Positions 38,001 through 47,400 are shown, counted from the stretch's first letter. The stretch is 64,000 nt of DNA from Acanthornis magna (GCA_036785705.1 JAWUZG010000955.1:109613-173612), one strand, 5' to 3'. Program-made: numbers and translations. The notes: generated by a model not told the origin, from the sequence alone.

Positions 38001-41000
38001 AAATTCCAAAAAATTCCCAAAAAATCCTAAAAAAATCCCAAAAAATTCCCAAAAATTCCCAAATTCTCCCAAACCTTGAGAATGAAGTCGGGGGGGGGAT
38101 CCCAGGCCATATGAGAACTTTGAAAAACGACCGAAAATTGCAAAAAAATTCCAAAAAAATTGAAAAAAAATTCAAAAATATCCCAAAAAATCCCAAAAAA
38201 TTCCCAAAAAATCCCAAAATTCCCAAACCTTGAGGATGAAGTCGGGGGGGGTCCCAGGCCGCACCGTGGGCCGCAGGACTCTCAAAAAAATCACCCAAAA
38301 TTCACAAAAAATTGCAAAAAAATTCAAAAATCCCTTAAATAATCCCAAAAAATTCCCCAAAAATTCCCAAAAAATTCCCAAAATTCCCAAAATTCCCAAA
38401 CCTTGAGGATGAAGTCGGGGGGGGTCCCTGGCCGCACCGTGGGCCGCAGGACTCCGTCGTGGTGCGAATGGATCAGAGTCTCGTCCAAATCCAGCACCAA
38501 AATCTTCCTCTTCACCTGATCTGCGGAAAAATTCAGGGATTTTAGGGAAAAATTCGGCAAAATTCGGAGATTTTAGGGAAAAATTCGGGGATTTTAGGGA
38601 AAAATTCGGCAAAATTCGGAGATTTTAGGGAAAAATTCGGGGATTTTAGGAAAAATTTGGCAAAATTCGGAGATTTTAGGGAAAAATTCGGGGATTTTAG
38701 GGAAAAATTTGGCGAAATTCGGAGATTTTAGGGAAAAATTCGGGGATTTTAGGGAAAATTTTGGGGATTTTAGGGAAAATTTCGGCAAAATTCAGAGATT
38801 TTAGGGAAAAATTTGGCGAAATTCAGAGATTTTAGGGAAAAATTTGGCAAAATTCGGAGATTTTAGAGAAAATTCCGGCAAAATTCGGAGATTTTAGGGA
38901 AAATTCAGTAAAATTTGGAGATTTTAGGGAAAAATTGGCAAAATTTGGAGATTTTAGGGAAAATTTGGCAAAATTTGGAGATTTTAGGGAAAATTTGGCA
39001 AAATTCGGAGATTTTAGGGAAAAATTTGGCAAAATTCGGAGATTTTAGAGAAAATTCCGGCAAAATTTGGAGATTTTAGAGAAAAGTTCGGCAAAATTCG
39101 GAGATTTTAGGGAAAATTCAGCAAAATTTGGAGATTTTAGGGAAAAATTCGGCAAAATTTGGAGATTTTAGGGAAAAATTAGGCAAAATTTGGAGATTTT
39201 AGGGAAAAATTCAGAAAAATTTGGAGATTTTAGGGAAAATTCGGCAAAATTTGGAGATTTTAGAGAAAAGTTCGGCAAAATTTGGGGGGTCAGGGAAAAA
39301 TTCAGCAAAATTTGGAGATTTGAGGGAAAAATTTGGCAAAATTTGGAGATTTGAGGGAAAAATTCGGCAAAATTTGGGAAAAATTTGGGACAAAATTTGG
39401 GGATTTAGAGCAAAATTTGGGGGCTTGGGGGGAGAAATTTTGGGATTTTTCCCCCCCAAGTTTTGGGATTTTTCCCCCAAATTTCAGAATTTTCCCTCCC
39501 AAATTTTAGGAGATTTCCCTCTCTGATTTTGGGATTTTCTCCCCCAAATTTTTGGATTTCCCCCTCCTAATTTTGGGATTTTTCCCTCCTCCCAAACTCT
39601 GAGATTTCTGCCCCAAATTTTAGGATTTTTCTCCCTCCCAATTCTGGGATTTTTCCCCAAAATTTGGGATATTTTCTCCCCAAATTTTAGGATTTTTTCC
39701 CCCAAAAATTTTGGGATTTTCCCCCAAAATTTAGGGTTTTTCTCCCCAAATTTTAGGATTTTTTTTCCCAAAAAAATCGGGATTATTCCCCTCCAAAACT
39801 TGGGATTTTTTCCTCCAAAATCTGGGATTTCTTTCCCCCAAAATTTAGGATTTTTTCCCCTCAAATTTTAAGATCTTTTCCCAAAAAAATTTGGGATTTT
39901 CCCTCAAAATTTCGGATTTTTCCCCCCAAATTTTAGGAACTTTTTCCCAAAAAAATTTAGGATTTTTCCCCCAAAACTTGGGATATTTTCCCTCCCAATT
40001 TTAGGATTTTTTTTCCCAAAAAAATTTGGGATTTTTCCCACAAAATTTGGGATTTTCCCCCAAAATTTAGGATTTTTCCCTCAAAATTTGGGATTTTTCT
40101 CCCCAAATTTTAGGATTTTTTCCCCAAAAAAAGTTTGGATTTTCCCCCCAAATTTTAGAAATTTTTTCCCCAAAAAATTTAGGCTTTTTCCCCCAAAATT
40201 TGGGATTTTTTCCCCCCAAATTCTGGAATTTCCCCCCCCAAATTTTAGGATTTTTTCCCCCAAAAATTTCTCGATTTTTCCCCAAAAATTTAGGATTTTT
40301 CCCCCAAAATTTGGACTCACTGAGGCGATTCCTGGAGATCGGCGACAGCGGCAGAACATCGTAGCGCACGGTTTGGTATTGAATCACCTGAGGGGAAAAA
40401 AAAAAAAACCCAAATTTTGGGGTGCCCCGAAATTCGGGAATTCCGAAATTCCCTCGAGAAAAACCCAAAAAAAATTCACCCCAAAAAATCCGGAGTTTTC
40501 GGAGATTTTTGAGTTGTTTTTTGGGGATAAAAAACCAAAATTCCCCAGAAAAAGCGAAGTCGGAAGTCTGAAAATTCATCCAAAAATTCCACTGAAATTT
40601 CCCAAAAATTCCCCCGAAAATTCCCATAAAAAACTCGAAGTTTCCCCAAAAATTCCTCCCAAAATTCCCCCAAAAATTCCCCAAAAAACCCCAAAATTCC
40701 AAAAAAATTCAACCAAAAATTCCCAAAAATGACCCCAAAAACTCCCATAAAAAAACCGAAGTTTCCCCAAAAATTCCTCCCAAAATTCCCCAAAAAAACC
40801 CCAAAATTCCCCAAAAAATTCAAACAAAAATTCCCAAAAATGACCCCAAAAACTCCCATAAAAAAACCGAAGTTTCCCCAAAAATTCCTCCAAAATTCCC
40901 CAAAAACCCCAAAGTTTCCCCAAAAATTCCTCCCAAAATTCCCCAAAAACCCCAAAGTTTCCCCAAAAATTCCTCCCAAAATTCCCCCAAAAACCCCAAA

Positions 41001-43088
41001 GTTTCCCCAAAAATTTCTCCCAAAATTCCCCAAAAAACCCCAAAATTTCCCAAAAATTCCTCCCAAAATTTCCCAAAAATTCCTCCCAAAATTCCCCAAA
41101 AATTCCTCCCAAAACTCCCCCGAAAATTCCTCAAAAAACCCAAAATTCCCCAAAAAAATTCAACCAAAAATTCCAAAAATGACCCCAAAAACTCCCATAA
41201 AAAACCCGAAGTTTCCCCAAAAATTCCTCCCAAAATTCCCCAAAAAACCCCAAAATTTCCCAAAAATTCCTCCCAAAACTCCCCCAAAATTCCCCAAAAA
41301 ACCCCAAAATTCCCAAAAAAATTCAACCAAAATTCCCAAAAATGACCCCAAAAACTCCCATAAAAAACCGAAGTTTCCCCAAAAATTCCTCCCAAAATTC
41401 CCCAAAAAATTCCTCCCAAAATTCCCAAACAAAATTCCCCAAAAAAACCCTTCTGGTTCCTTCCCCGTTATTCCCTCGGCTATTTCCGGTATCCCTCGGT
41501 TATTTCCGGTGTCCCTCGGTCCCTCCCGGTCCCCCTCGGCTATTTCCGCTATTTCTCGGTTATTTCCGCTATCTCTCGGCTATTCCGGGGTGCCCCTCGG
41601 CTATTTCCGTCTATCTCTCGGTCATTCCCGGTGTCCCTCGGCTATTCCCGGTCCCTCTCGGTCATTCCGGTGTCTCTCGGTCACTCCCGGTGTCCCTCGG
41701 CTATTGCCGGTGTCCCTCGGTCATTCCCGCTGTCACTCCCGGTGTCCCTCGCCGTTAATTCCCGCTGTCCCTCGGCTATTCCCGGTGCCCCTCGGTCCCT
41801 CCCGGTGTCCCTCGGTCATTCCCGGTGTCCCTCGATCACTCCCGGTGTCCTTCGGTCCCTCCCGGTCCCTCCCCGTTAATTCTCGCTGTCCCTCGGTCAC
41901 TCCCGATCCCCCTCAGTCCCTCCCGGTGTCCCTCGGTCATTCCCGCTGTCCCTCCCGGTGTCCCTCGCCGTTAATTCCCGCTGTCCCTCGGTCATTCCCG
42001 GTGTCCCTCGGTCACTCCCGGTGTCCCTCGGTCATTCCCGGTGTCCCTCGATCACTCCCGGTGTCCTTCGGTCCCTCCCGGTCCCTCCCCGTTAGTTCCC
42101 GCTGTCCCTCGGCTATTCCCGGTCCTTCTCGGTCATTCCCGGTGCCCCTCGGTCATTCCCGCTGTCCCTCCCCGTTAATTCCCGGTGTCCCTCGGTCATT
42201 CCCGGTGTCCCTCGATCACTCCCGGTGTCCTTCGGTCCCTCCCGGTCCCTCGCCGTTAATTCTCGCTGTCCCTCGGCTATTCCCAGTGTCCCTCCCGGTC
42301 CCTCCCGATGTCCCTCGGTCACTCCCGGCGTCTCTCGGTCGCTCCCGGTCCCTCCCCGTTAATTCCCGATGTCCCTCGGCTATTGCCGGTGTCCCTCGGT
42401 CACTCCCGGTGTCCTTCCGTCCCTCCCGGTCCCCCTCGGCTATTTCCGCTATTTCTCGGCTATTTCCGCTATCTCTCGGTCATTCCCGATGTCCCTCGGT
42501 CGCTCCCGGTCCCTCGCCGTTAATTCCCGGTGTCCCTCGGCTATTCCCAGTGTCCCTCGGTCATTCCCGCTGTCCCTCGGTCACTCCCGGTCCCCCTCGG
42601 TCATTCCCGGTGTCCTTCGGTCCCTCCCGGTCCCTCCCCGCTAATTCCCGCTGTCCCTCGGTCATTCCCGGTGTCCCTCGATCACTCCCGGTGTCCTTCG
42701 GTCCCTCTCCGTTAATTCCCGATGTCACTCGGCTATTCCCGGTGTCCCTCGGTCACTCCCGGTGTCCCTCCCGATCCTCCCCGTTAATTCCCGGTGCCCT
42801 TCCGTCCCTCCCGGTCCCTCCCCGTTAGTTCCCGCTGTCCCTCGGCTATTCCCTGTCCGTCCCGGTCCCTCGCCGTTAATTCCCGATGTCCCTCGGTCCC
42901 TCCCGGTGCCTCGGTCCTTCCCGGTGCCCCTCCCGGTGTCCCTCCCGGTCCCTCTCGGTCCCTCCCGGTGCCCCCCCGGTACTCACGGTGCGGACCTGCC
43001 TCCTAAGCAGGTAAAGCACGAAACTCCAGAGTTTGGCGGCGAAGGCCACGAAGGAGCGGAGGCCCAGCAGGCACTGGCTCCGCATCAT
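29009..43088 (-). CDS. CTDNEP1: CTDNEP1 gene (CTD nuclear envelope phosphatase 1, Dullard), complete
   Basis: HAD-superfamily Ser/Thr phosphatase of the nuclear envelope and ER. With CNEP1R1 it dephosphorylates lipins and limits membrane lipid synthesis; it also modulates BMP signalling. Eight coding exons join in perfect phase to 244 codons plus stop, exactly the usual family length. An N-terminal hydrophobic segment spans about residues 10-30. The catalytic motif is DLDET with nucleophile Asp67 and acid/base Asp69. Further HAD motifs are FTAS (Thr131), Lys170 in YIKDL, and LDNSP (Asp186). The C-terminus is NLHQHRLW. All introns are GT-AG. Introns are inflated by arrays, several containing copies of edges of exons 3, 5, 6 and 7. 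The symbol rests on remembered near-identity to vertebrate CTDNEP1. Confidence 0.97.
29070..30427. repeat. CTDNEP1 intron 7: CCCCAAATCCTCC / CCAGGACCCCCCAAA array
   Basis: C/A-rich repeats throughout. A longer unit of about 155 bp with AACCTCTATTCGAGCCCC and AAATTCTGTCCAAACC occurs at about 29680, 29835 and 30095. No exon-edge copies were seen. Confidence 0.8.
30428..30512 (-). CDS. CTDNEP1: CTDNEP1 exon 7
   Basis: 85 bp with acceptor TTTTGCAG|ACAACGCC and donor GCTCAG|GTGGGGAG. Encodes (D)[19 protein letters not shown], then LLPMLDAL, with split Asp and Arg codons at its ends. Six copies of its 5' edge lie upstream in intron 6. Confidence 0.95.
30513..31380 (-). repeat. CTDNEP1: CTDNEP1 intron 6, acceptor-side array: six copies of the 5' edge of exon 7
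   Basis: Copies near 30613, 30733, 30856, 31020, 31153 and 31329, spaced 120-180 bp. On the minus strand they read [13 protein letters not shown] with the TTTTGCAG|AC acceptor mostly kept. Variants include GACGAAGCC and GACGACGCC for DNA, an ATG in place of GTG in KSW, and a CACAG acceptor in the most distant copy. The homology ends after the Pro codon in every copy. Confidence 0.92.
31381..32139 (-). repeat. CTDNEP1: CTDNEP1 intron 6, donor-side array: three copies of the 3' edge of exon 6
   Basis: Copies begin at exon edges 31563, 31763 and 31951, about 190-200 bp apart. Each reads IVIL(G)[11 protein letters not shown] on the minus strand and keeps a GTAC donor. The copies share a GGC (Gly) where the functional exon has GAC (Asp186), so they cannot encode the catalytic motif. 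Confidence 0.9.
32140..32251 (-). CDS. CTDNEP1: CTDNEP1 exon 6
   Basis: 112 bp with acceptor CGCCCCCAG|CACTGC and donor CACCCAG|GTACGGG. Encodes [20 protein letters not shown], then [17 protein letters not shown], holding HAD motifs III (Lys170) and IV (Asp186). Three copies of its 3' edge follow in intron 6. Confidence 0.95.
32252..33480. repeat. CTDNEP1 intron 5: CACCTGGACACGCCC minisatellite
   Basis: About 19-20-bp units of CACCTGGGACACGCCCAC and variants over 1.2 kb. On the minus strand each unit contains CAGGTG, resembling the core of the exon 5 donor (CAG|GTGAGT) and also an E-box. Confidence 0.9.
33481..33951 (-). repeat. CTDNEP1: CTDNEP1 intron 5, donor-side: four copies of the 3' edge of exon 5
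   Basis: Copies at about 33484-33530, 33584-33635, 33711-33763 and 33814-33862, reading variants of [16 protein letters not shown] with CAG|GTGAGT-like donors. The copy nearest 33480 is most decayed ([16 protein letters not shown]); those nearest the exon match best. Spacers contain GACCACGCCC words shared with the minisatellite to the left. Confidence 0.9.
33952..34068 (-). CDS. CTDNEP1: CTDNEP1 exon 5
   Basis: 117 bp, phase 0, with acceptor TTTCCAG|GTGAGCC and donor AGACAG|GTGAGTGC. Encodes [20 protein letters not shown], then [19 protein letters not shown], including HAD motif II (FTAS). It is flanked by edge copies on both sides: four of the 3' edge (33482-33862) and six of the 5' edge (34194-35175). 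Confidence 0.95.
34069..35180 (-). repeat. CTDNEP1: CTDNEP1 intron 4, acceptor-side array: six copies of the 5' edge of exon 5
   Basis: Copies at about 34194-34248, 34375-34428, 34563-34616, 34741-34794, 34948-34974 (much reduced) and 35127-35175, with a period of about 180 bp. They read [18 protein letters not shown] with the CCAG|GTGAGCC acceptor. The two most distant copies are degraded; the last reads [15 protein letters not shown]. Confidence 0.92.
35181..36309. repeat. CTDNEP1 intron 4, GGATATTTTGGG array
   Basis: About 165-bp units with GGGTGCATTTTAGG, TTTTGTGTGGATTTTTGG and GGATATTTTGGGAAG, regular from 35470 to 36290. No exon-edge copies were seen next to exon 4. Confidence 0.85.
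36310..36381 (-). CDS. CTDNEP1: CTDNEP1 exon 4
   Basis: 72 bp, phase 0 at both ends, with acceptor GGCCCAG|GTGGTG and donor GAGGTG|GTGAGTGAC. Encodes [20 protein letters not shown] then FLEV. No copies of its edges were found in either neighbouring intron, unlike exons 3 and 5. Confidence 0.95.
36382..37670. repeat. CTDNEP1 intron 3, CCCCAAAATCAGCCC array
   Basis: Short C/A-rich units such as ACCCCAAAATCAGCCCAAAA. No exon fragment was seen. It ends in A-rich sequence containing a 21-base A run at 37583-37603. Confidence 0.8.
37671..38401 (-). repeat. CTDNEP1: CTDNEP1 intron 3, donor-side array: four copies of the 3' edge of exon 3
   Basis: Copies at about 37675-37715, 37887-37935, 38069-38123 and 38226-38290, read as (G)TPPDFILK followed by the GTTTGGG donor. 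The nearest copy extends to [17 protein letters not shown]. The most distant reads PNFILK and is reduced. Spacers are AAAAATTCCCAAAAA-type. Confidence 0.9.
38402..38520 (-). CDS. CTDNEP1: CTDNEP1 exon 3 (catalytic DLDET)
   Basis: 119 bp with acceptor TTCCGCAG|ATCAGG and donor CTCAAG|GTTTGGG. Encodes [20 protein letters not shown], then [22 protein letters not shown] motif I with both catalytic Asp residues. Four decayed copies of the 3' edge (GTPPDFILK plus donor) lie downstream in the intron. Confidence 0.96.
38521..39430. repeat. CTDNEP1 intron 2, GATTTTAGGGAAAAATTCGG array
   Basis: About 33-34-bp units of GGCAAAATTCGGAG then ATTTTAGGGAAAAATT. The TTTTAGGG core is reminiscent of telomere-like sequence but is not a tandem TTAGGG repeat. 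Confidence 0.85.
39431..40320. repeat. CTDNEP1 intron 2, CCCCCAAAATTTTGGGATTTTT array
   Basis: Strand composition flips here from G/A-rich to C/T-rich in mid-intron. Units of about 30 bp with TTTCCCCCAAAATTTAGG. No exon fragment was seen. Confidence 0.8.
40321..40387 (-). CDS. CTDNEP1: CTDNEP1 exon 2
   Basis: 67 bp with acceptor TTTCCCCTCAG|GTGATTC and donor CCTCA|GTGAGTCC. Encodes [20 protein letters not shown] then RL, with a split Asn codon shared with exon 3. No copies of this exon were seen in the flanking introns. Confidence 0.95.
40388..41450. repeat. CTDNEP1 intron 1, CCCCAAAAATTCCTCCC array
   Basis: Units contain CAAAAATTCCTCCCAAAATT and longer 110-120-bp blocks with AATGACCCCAAAAACTCCC and GAAGTTTCC. 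No exon fragment was seen. Confidence 0.8.
41451..42980. repeat. CTDNEP1 intron 1, 20-bp TCCCTCGGTCATTCCCGGTG minisatellite
   Basis: About 75 units of roughly 20 bp (CCCTCGGTCATTCCCGGTG and variants with CTATTCCCGG or CCGTTAATTCCCG). A block with TATTTCCGCTATTTCTCGG recurs at about 41540 and 42445. No exon 1 copies were seen, although the array starts within 10 bp of the exon 1 donor. Confidence 0.9.
42987..43088 (-). CDS. CTDNEP1: CTDNEP1 exon 1 (start codon, membrane anchor)
   Basis: 34 codons, phase 0 end, beginning [20 protein letters not shown] and including the membrane segment; donor CGCACC|GTGAGTACC. The first of two adjacent ATGs is taken, as in vertebrate orthologs. The frame stays open far upstream through GC-rich leader, but that extension has no family counterpart. 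Confidence 0.95.
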
Positions 43089-43260
43089 CCCGGTCCCGGT
43101 CCCGGCTCCGGTCCCGGCCCCGGCCCCGGCCCCGGCCCCGGCGCGGCCCAGCTCCGCCAGCTTCGCCTCGGGGCCGGCGCCGCCTGCGGGACCCCCCCGG
43201 GGAGGGAGGCGCTGCCGGGGGGGGGTCCCGGGGGGGTTTCGGGGGCTCCGGGTCCTCACC
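43089..43260 (-). promoter_or_regulatory. CTDNEP1: CTDNEP1 5' leader with GGGGCC-like repeat next to the start codon
   Basis: On the minus strand the 50 bp before the ATG are GGGGCC repeated about four times (43106-43140), then GGGACC/GGAGCC variants. This hexamer array could form G-quadruplex RNA. A GTGAGG donor at 43254-43259 and candidate acceptors (CCGGCAG, TCCCGCAG) suggest the leader may be split by a short intron. Confidence 0.6.
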
Positions 43261-43460
43261 GGGGCTCGCCCGGGGCCGCCGCCAGCGCCGCCATCGCCGC
43301 CATCGCCCGGGGGCACTTCCGGCGCCAGCGCTTCCGGGGCACGCACGCGAGGGGCGGGGCTACGCACGGGGGGCGGGGCTACGTACGGGAACGGTGATAC
43401 GCGCGGAGGCGGGGCCACGCACGCAAAGAGGGCGGGGCCACTCACACGCGGGGGCGGGGC
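43261..43460 (-). promoter_or_regulatory. CTDNEP1: CTDNEP1 core promoter and first non-coding exon candidate
   Basis: CpG-island sequence with two ETS sites on the minus strand, CCGGAAGTG (43314-43322) and CCGGAAG (43331-43337), and GGGGCGGGGC boxes. Downstream of the ETS pair are two ATGs (43303 and 43294) opening [15 protein letters not shown] before the GTGAGG donor, a possible upstream ORF. The transcription start is inferred to lie near 43300-43320. Confidence 0.55.
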
Positions 43461-44361
43461 TTGAGGGCTAATAGACGTGAATGGAGGGGGCGTGGCTTAG
43501 AGGGGGGCGGTGCCGAAAGAACAGCGGCGAATGGAGGAGGCGTGGCCTAGAGAGAGGGGCGTGGCTTCGCTCGCGTTACTATGAACGGAGAACGCGGTTT
43601 GAGGCGGGGTTATGCAAATTAGAGGGCGTGGTTTCCACCGTGGGATTATCACAATGGAGAGCAATTGACTGCTCGTTTATGTAAATTAGTGGGCGTGGCT
43701 TATAGGGGGCGGTGCCAAAAGAACGGCGTTGCATGGAGGCGTGGCCTAGAGAGAGGGGCGTGGCTTCACTCGCGTTACCATAAACGGAGAACGAGGTTTT
43801 AGGCGGGGCTATGCAAATTAGAGGGCGTGGCTTCTGCCGTGGGATTATCACAATGGAGAGTGATTGACAGCTCGTTTATGCAAATTAGAGGGCGTGGTTC
43901 CCACTGTGGGATCAATACGTTAGGGAATGATTGACATCTACTTCATTCAAATTAGGGGGCGTGGCTTCTGCTGAAGGGGCGTGGCTTCTACCCAGCGATG
44001 TATATTGAAAATGATTGGCAGATTATGCAAATTGAGGGGCGTGGTTTCAGCCAAAGGGGCGTGGCCTTTCCATTAGGACCTGTGCCGAGATGAGTGATTG
44101 ACAGCTCATTTAGGTAAATTAGGAGGCGTGGCCTCTGCTATGGAATCCACATTGACAATGCATTTATGCAAATTAAGGGGCGTGGCTTATACCCGGATGA
44201 CTCGCTGGGGGCGTGGCCAGAGAGTTGATTGATTTTTAACGAACCCCACGGCAATTAGGAATTTAAATATGTAAATGAAGGGGCGTGGCCAGAGAGTTAA
44301 TGTCATTTTAATGAACCTCGCGGCAATTTAAAAAATAAGATATGCAAATGAGGGGGCGTGG
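43461..44361. promoter_or_regulatory. Octamer / GC-box repeat array between ELP5 and CTDNEP1
   Basis: Tandem units (about 197 bp at 43540-43900, then irregular) combining GGGGCGTGG boxes with ATGCAAAT octamers. Perfect octamers start at 43612, 43811, 43878, 44025, 44166 and 44342; ATGTAAAT variants lie near 43679 and 44270. ATTGACAGCTC and GTGGGATTATCACAATGG recur. It sits upstream of CTDNEP1 and directly after the ELP5 stop. No coding content was seen. Confidence 0.65.
44307..44312 (-). terminator. ELP5: Possible ELP5 polyadenylation signal (ATTAAA)
   Basis: ATTAAA on the minus strand about 50 nt after the ELP5 stop codon; it is the commonest variant of AATAAA. No canonical signal was seen nearby, so this is a candidate only. 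Confidence 0.35.
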
Positions 44362-44431
44362 TCACAGGTCCAGGTCCTCGTCAGGATCCTCGGGGTCCTC
44401 GGGGGGAGGCTCGGGGGAGGTCCTGTCTGTC
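44362..44431 (-). CDS. ELP5: ELP5 exon 7 (acidic C-terminus and stop)
   Basis: 70 bp with acceptor ATCTCCCCAG|GACAG. Encodes (R)TDRTSPEPPPEDPEDPDE, then DLDL and TGA at 44362-44364. The acidic end resembles the mammalian EDPDDDLDI tail, but about 17 residues before it are missing. Confidence 0.85.
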
Positions 44432-47400
44432 CTGGGGAGATTTGGGGAAAATTTGGGGAAATTTGGGGAAAATTTGGGAAAATTTGGGAATTTGGGGGAA
44501 ATTTGGGGAGAAATTGGGGAAAATTCGGGAATTTGGGGGAAATTTTAGGGAAATTCAGGGAAATTTGGGGGAAATTTTGGGGAAATTTGGGGAAAATTTG
44601 GGAAAATTTGGGGGAAATTTGGGGAGAAATTGGGGAAAATTTGGGGAAAATTTGGGGGAAATTTTAGGGAAATTCAGGGAAATTTGGGGGAAATTTTGGG
44701 GAAATTGGGGAAAATTTGGGAAAATTTGGGGGAAATAGGGGGAAATTTGGGGAAATTTTGGGAATTTTGGGGGAAATTTGGGGAAAATTTGGGAAAATTT
44801 GGGAAAATATTTGGGGGAAATTTGGGAATTTGGAGGAAAATTTGGGAATTTGGGGGAAATTTGGGGAAATTCGGGGGAGAAATTGGGGAAATTTGGGGAA
44901 ATTTGGGGAAATTTGGGGAAAATTGGGGAAAATTGGGGAATTTGGGGCAAATTTGGGGGAAATTTGGGGAGAAATTGGGGAAAATTCGGGAATTTGGGGG
45001 AAATTTTGGGGAATTTGGGGAAAATTTGGGGGAAATTTGGGAATTTGGGGGAAATTTTGGGGCCATTTTGGGGCAGATTTTGGGGCAATTTTAGAGGATT
45101 TTGGGGGTGATTTTGAGAGGATTTTGGGGTGGATTTTTGGGATAATTTTGGGATAATTTGGGGAGTTTGGGGAAGACTTCTGGGCTAATTTTGGGGAATT
45201 TTCCAGGGATTTTGGAGAAGATTTTGGGGATAATTTTGGGGACTTTTCAGGCAATTTTTGGGATAATTTTGGGGAATTTCTCAGGGCTTTTGGGGGAGAT
45301 TTTTGGGTTAATTTTGGGGAATTTTCAGGCAATTTTTGGGATAATTTTTGGGAATTTCACAGGGATTTTGGGGGAGATTTTAGGGTAATTTTGGGGAATT
45401 TCTCAGGGATTTTGGGGAAGATTTTTGGGCTAATTTCGGGGACTTTTCAGGCAATTTTTGGGCTAATTTTGGGGAATTTTCAGGCAATTTTTGGGATAAT
45501 TTTGGGAAATTTTGCAGGGATTTTGGGGGAGATTTTTGGGCTAATTTCGGGGAATTTTCAGGCAATTTTTGGGCTAATTTTGGGGAATTTTCAGGCAATT
45601 TTTGGGATAATTTTTGGGAATTTCTCAGGGATTTTGGGGGAGATTTTAGGGTAATTTTGGGGAATTTCTCAGGGATTTTGGGGGAGATTTTAGGGTAATT
45701 TTGGGGAATTTCTCAGGGATTTTGGGGGAGATTTTAGGGTAATTTTGGGGAATTTTCAGGCAATTTTCAGGCTATTTTGGGGCGATTTTGGGCTGGGAAC
45801 TCACCTGGGCAGGTAGGGCAGGCTCAGCGCTGCCCTCGCCCCTCGCTCAGCCCCCGACAGCCCCAGGCGGAAGGTCAGGGGCGTGGCCTCCAAATTTGGG
45901 ACTTTTTGGGGATTTTGGGGGGCGGGGGAGGGGCCCGGGGGTGGGGGGAGGGGCTCCTGTGGGGGAGGGGAAGAAAGGTTTGGAGAGGTTAAAATTCACT
46001 GAATTTGAGCTGAAATTTACCCAAAATTGACCCAAAATTTGCTGTAAAAACTACCCAAAATTGACACAAAATTTCACCTAAATTTCCCTAAAATTCACAC
46101 AAAATTTCACTTAAATTTACCCAAAATTGACCCAAAATTTGCTGTAAAATCATCCCAAAATTCACAGAAAATTTCACCTAAATTTACCCAAAATTCACAC
46201 AAAATTTCACCTAAATTTACCTAAAATTGACCCAAAATTTGCTGTAAAAACCACCCAAAGTTCACATAAAATTTCACCTAAATTTACCCAAAATTCACAC
46301 GAAATTTCACCTAAATTTACCTAAAATTCACCCGAAGTTCACTGCAAAATCCACCCCAAATCAGCCCAAATCTGCCCCAAAAACCTGCCCCAAAATCCAC
46401 CCCAAATCAGCCCAAATCTGCCCCAAAATCCACACAAAATTTCCCCAAAATCCACTCAAAATTCGCCCCAAATCTGCCCCAAAATTTCCGCAAAGTTCGC
46501 TCCAAAGTCCACCCAAAATTCACCCAAAATTCACCCAAAATTCATTGCAAAATCAACCCAAAATCAACCCAAAATCCACCCCGAATTCCCCAAAATCCAC
46601 CCTAAATCTGACCCCAAATTTACCCAAAATCCGCCCTAAAATCCACCCAAAATCTCCCCCAAAAATCCCCCAAAATCCCCAAATTTTCCCCCAAATCTCC
46701 CAAAAATCCCCCAAAAATCCCCAAATTTCTCCCAAAAATCCCCCAAAATCCCCAAATTTCCGCCAAAAACCCCAAATTTTCCCCCAAAATCCCCAAATTT
46801 TCCCCCAAATTTTCCCCAAAAATCCCCAAATTTTCCCCAAATTTCTCCCCAAAATCCCCAAGTTTTCCCCCAAATCCCCCAAAATCCCCAAATTTTCCCC
46901 AAAAATCCCCAAGTTTCCCCCAAAAATCCCCCAAAATCCCCAAATTTTCCCCCAAATCTCCCCAAAATCCCCAAATTTCCCCCCAAAATCCCCAAATTTT
47001 CTCCCAAATCTCCCCAAAATCCCCAAATTTCTCCCCAAAATCCCCAAATTTTCCCCCAAATCTCTCAAAAATCCCCAAATTTTCCCCCAAATCTCCCAAA
47101 TTTCCCCCCAAAATCCCCAAATTTTCTCCCAAATCTCCCCAAAATCCCCAAATTTCCCCCCAAAATCCCCAAATTTTCTCCCAAATCTCCCCAAATCCCC
47201 AAATTTTCCCCCCAAATCCCCAAATTTCCCCCAAATTTCCCAAATTTCCCCCAAATCTCCCCCAAATCCCCAAATTTCTCCCAAATCTCCCAAATTTCCC
47301 CCAAATTTCCCAAATTCCCCGCATTCCCACCTGGAGCGCCCCTCCCCCCGCCCGGGGGTCTCGGGCGAGGCTGAGGCTCCTGGGGGCTCCGGGGGTGGGG

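Noticed and set aside
38521..39430. Telomere-like repeat because of many TTTTAGGG words
   Set aside because: The period is about 33 bp with non-telomeric linker; vertebrate telomere sequence is uninterrupted TTAGGG. It is an intronic minisatellite.
42876..43445. N-terminally extended CTDNEP1 from an upstream in-frame ATG
   Set aside because: The extension is GC-rich leader translated to Pro/Gly/Ala/Arg sequence with no family counterpart. [10 protein letters not shown] is the conserved start and gives the exact family length.
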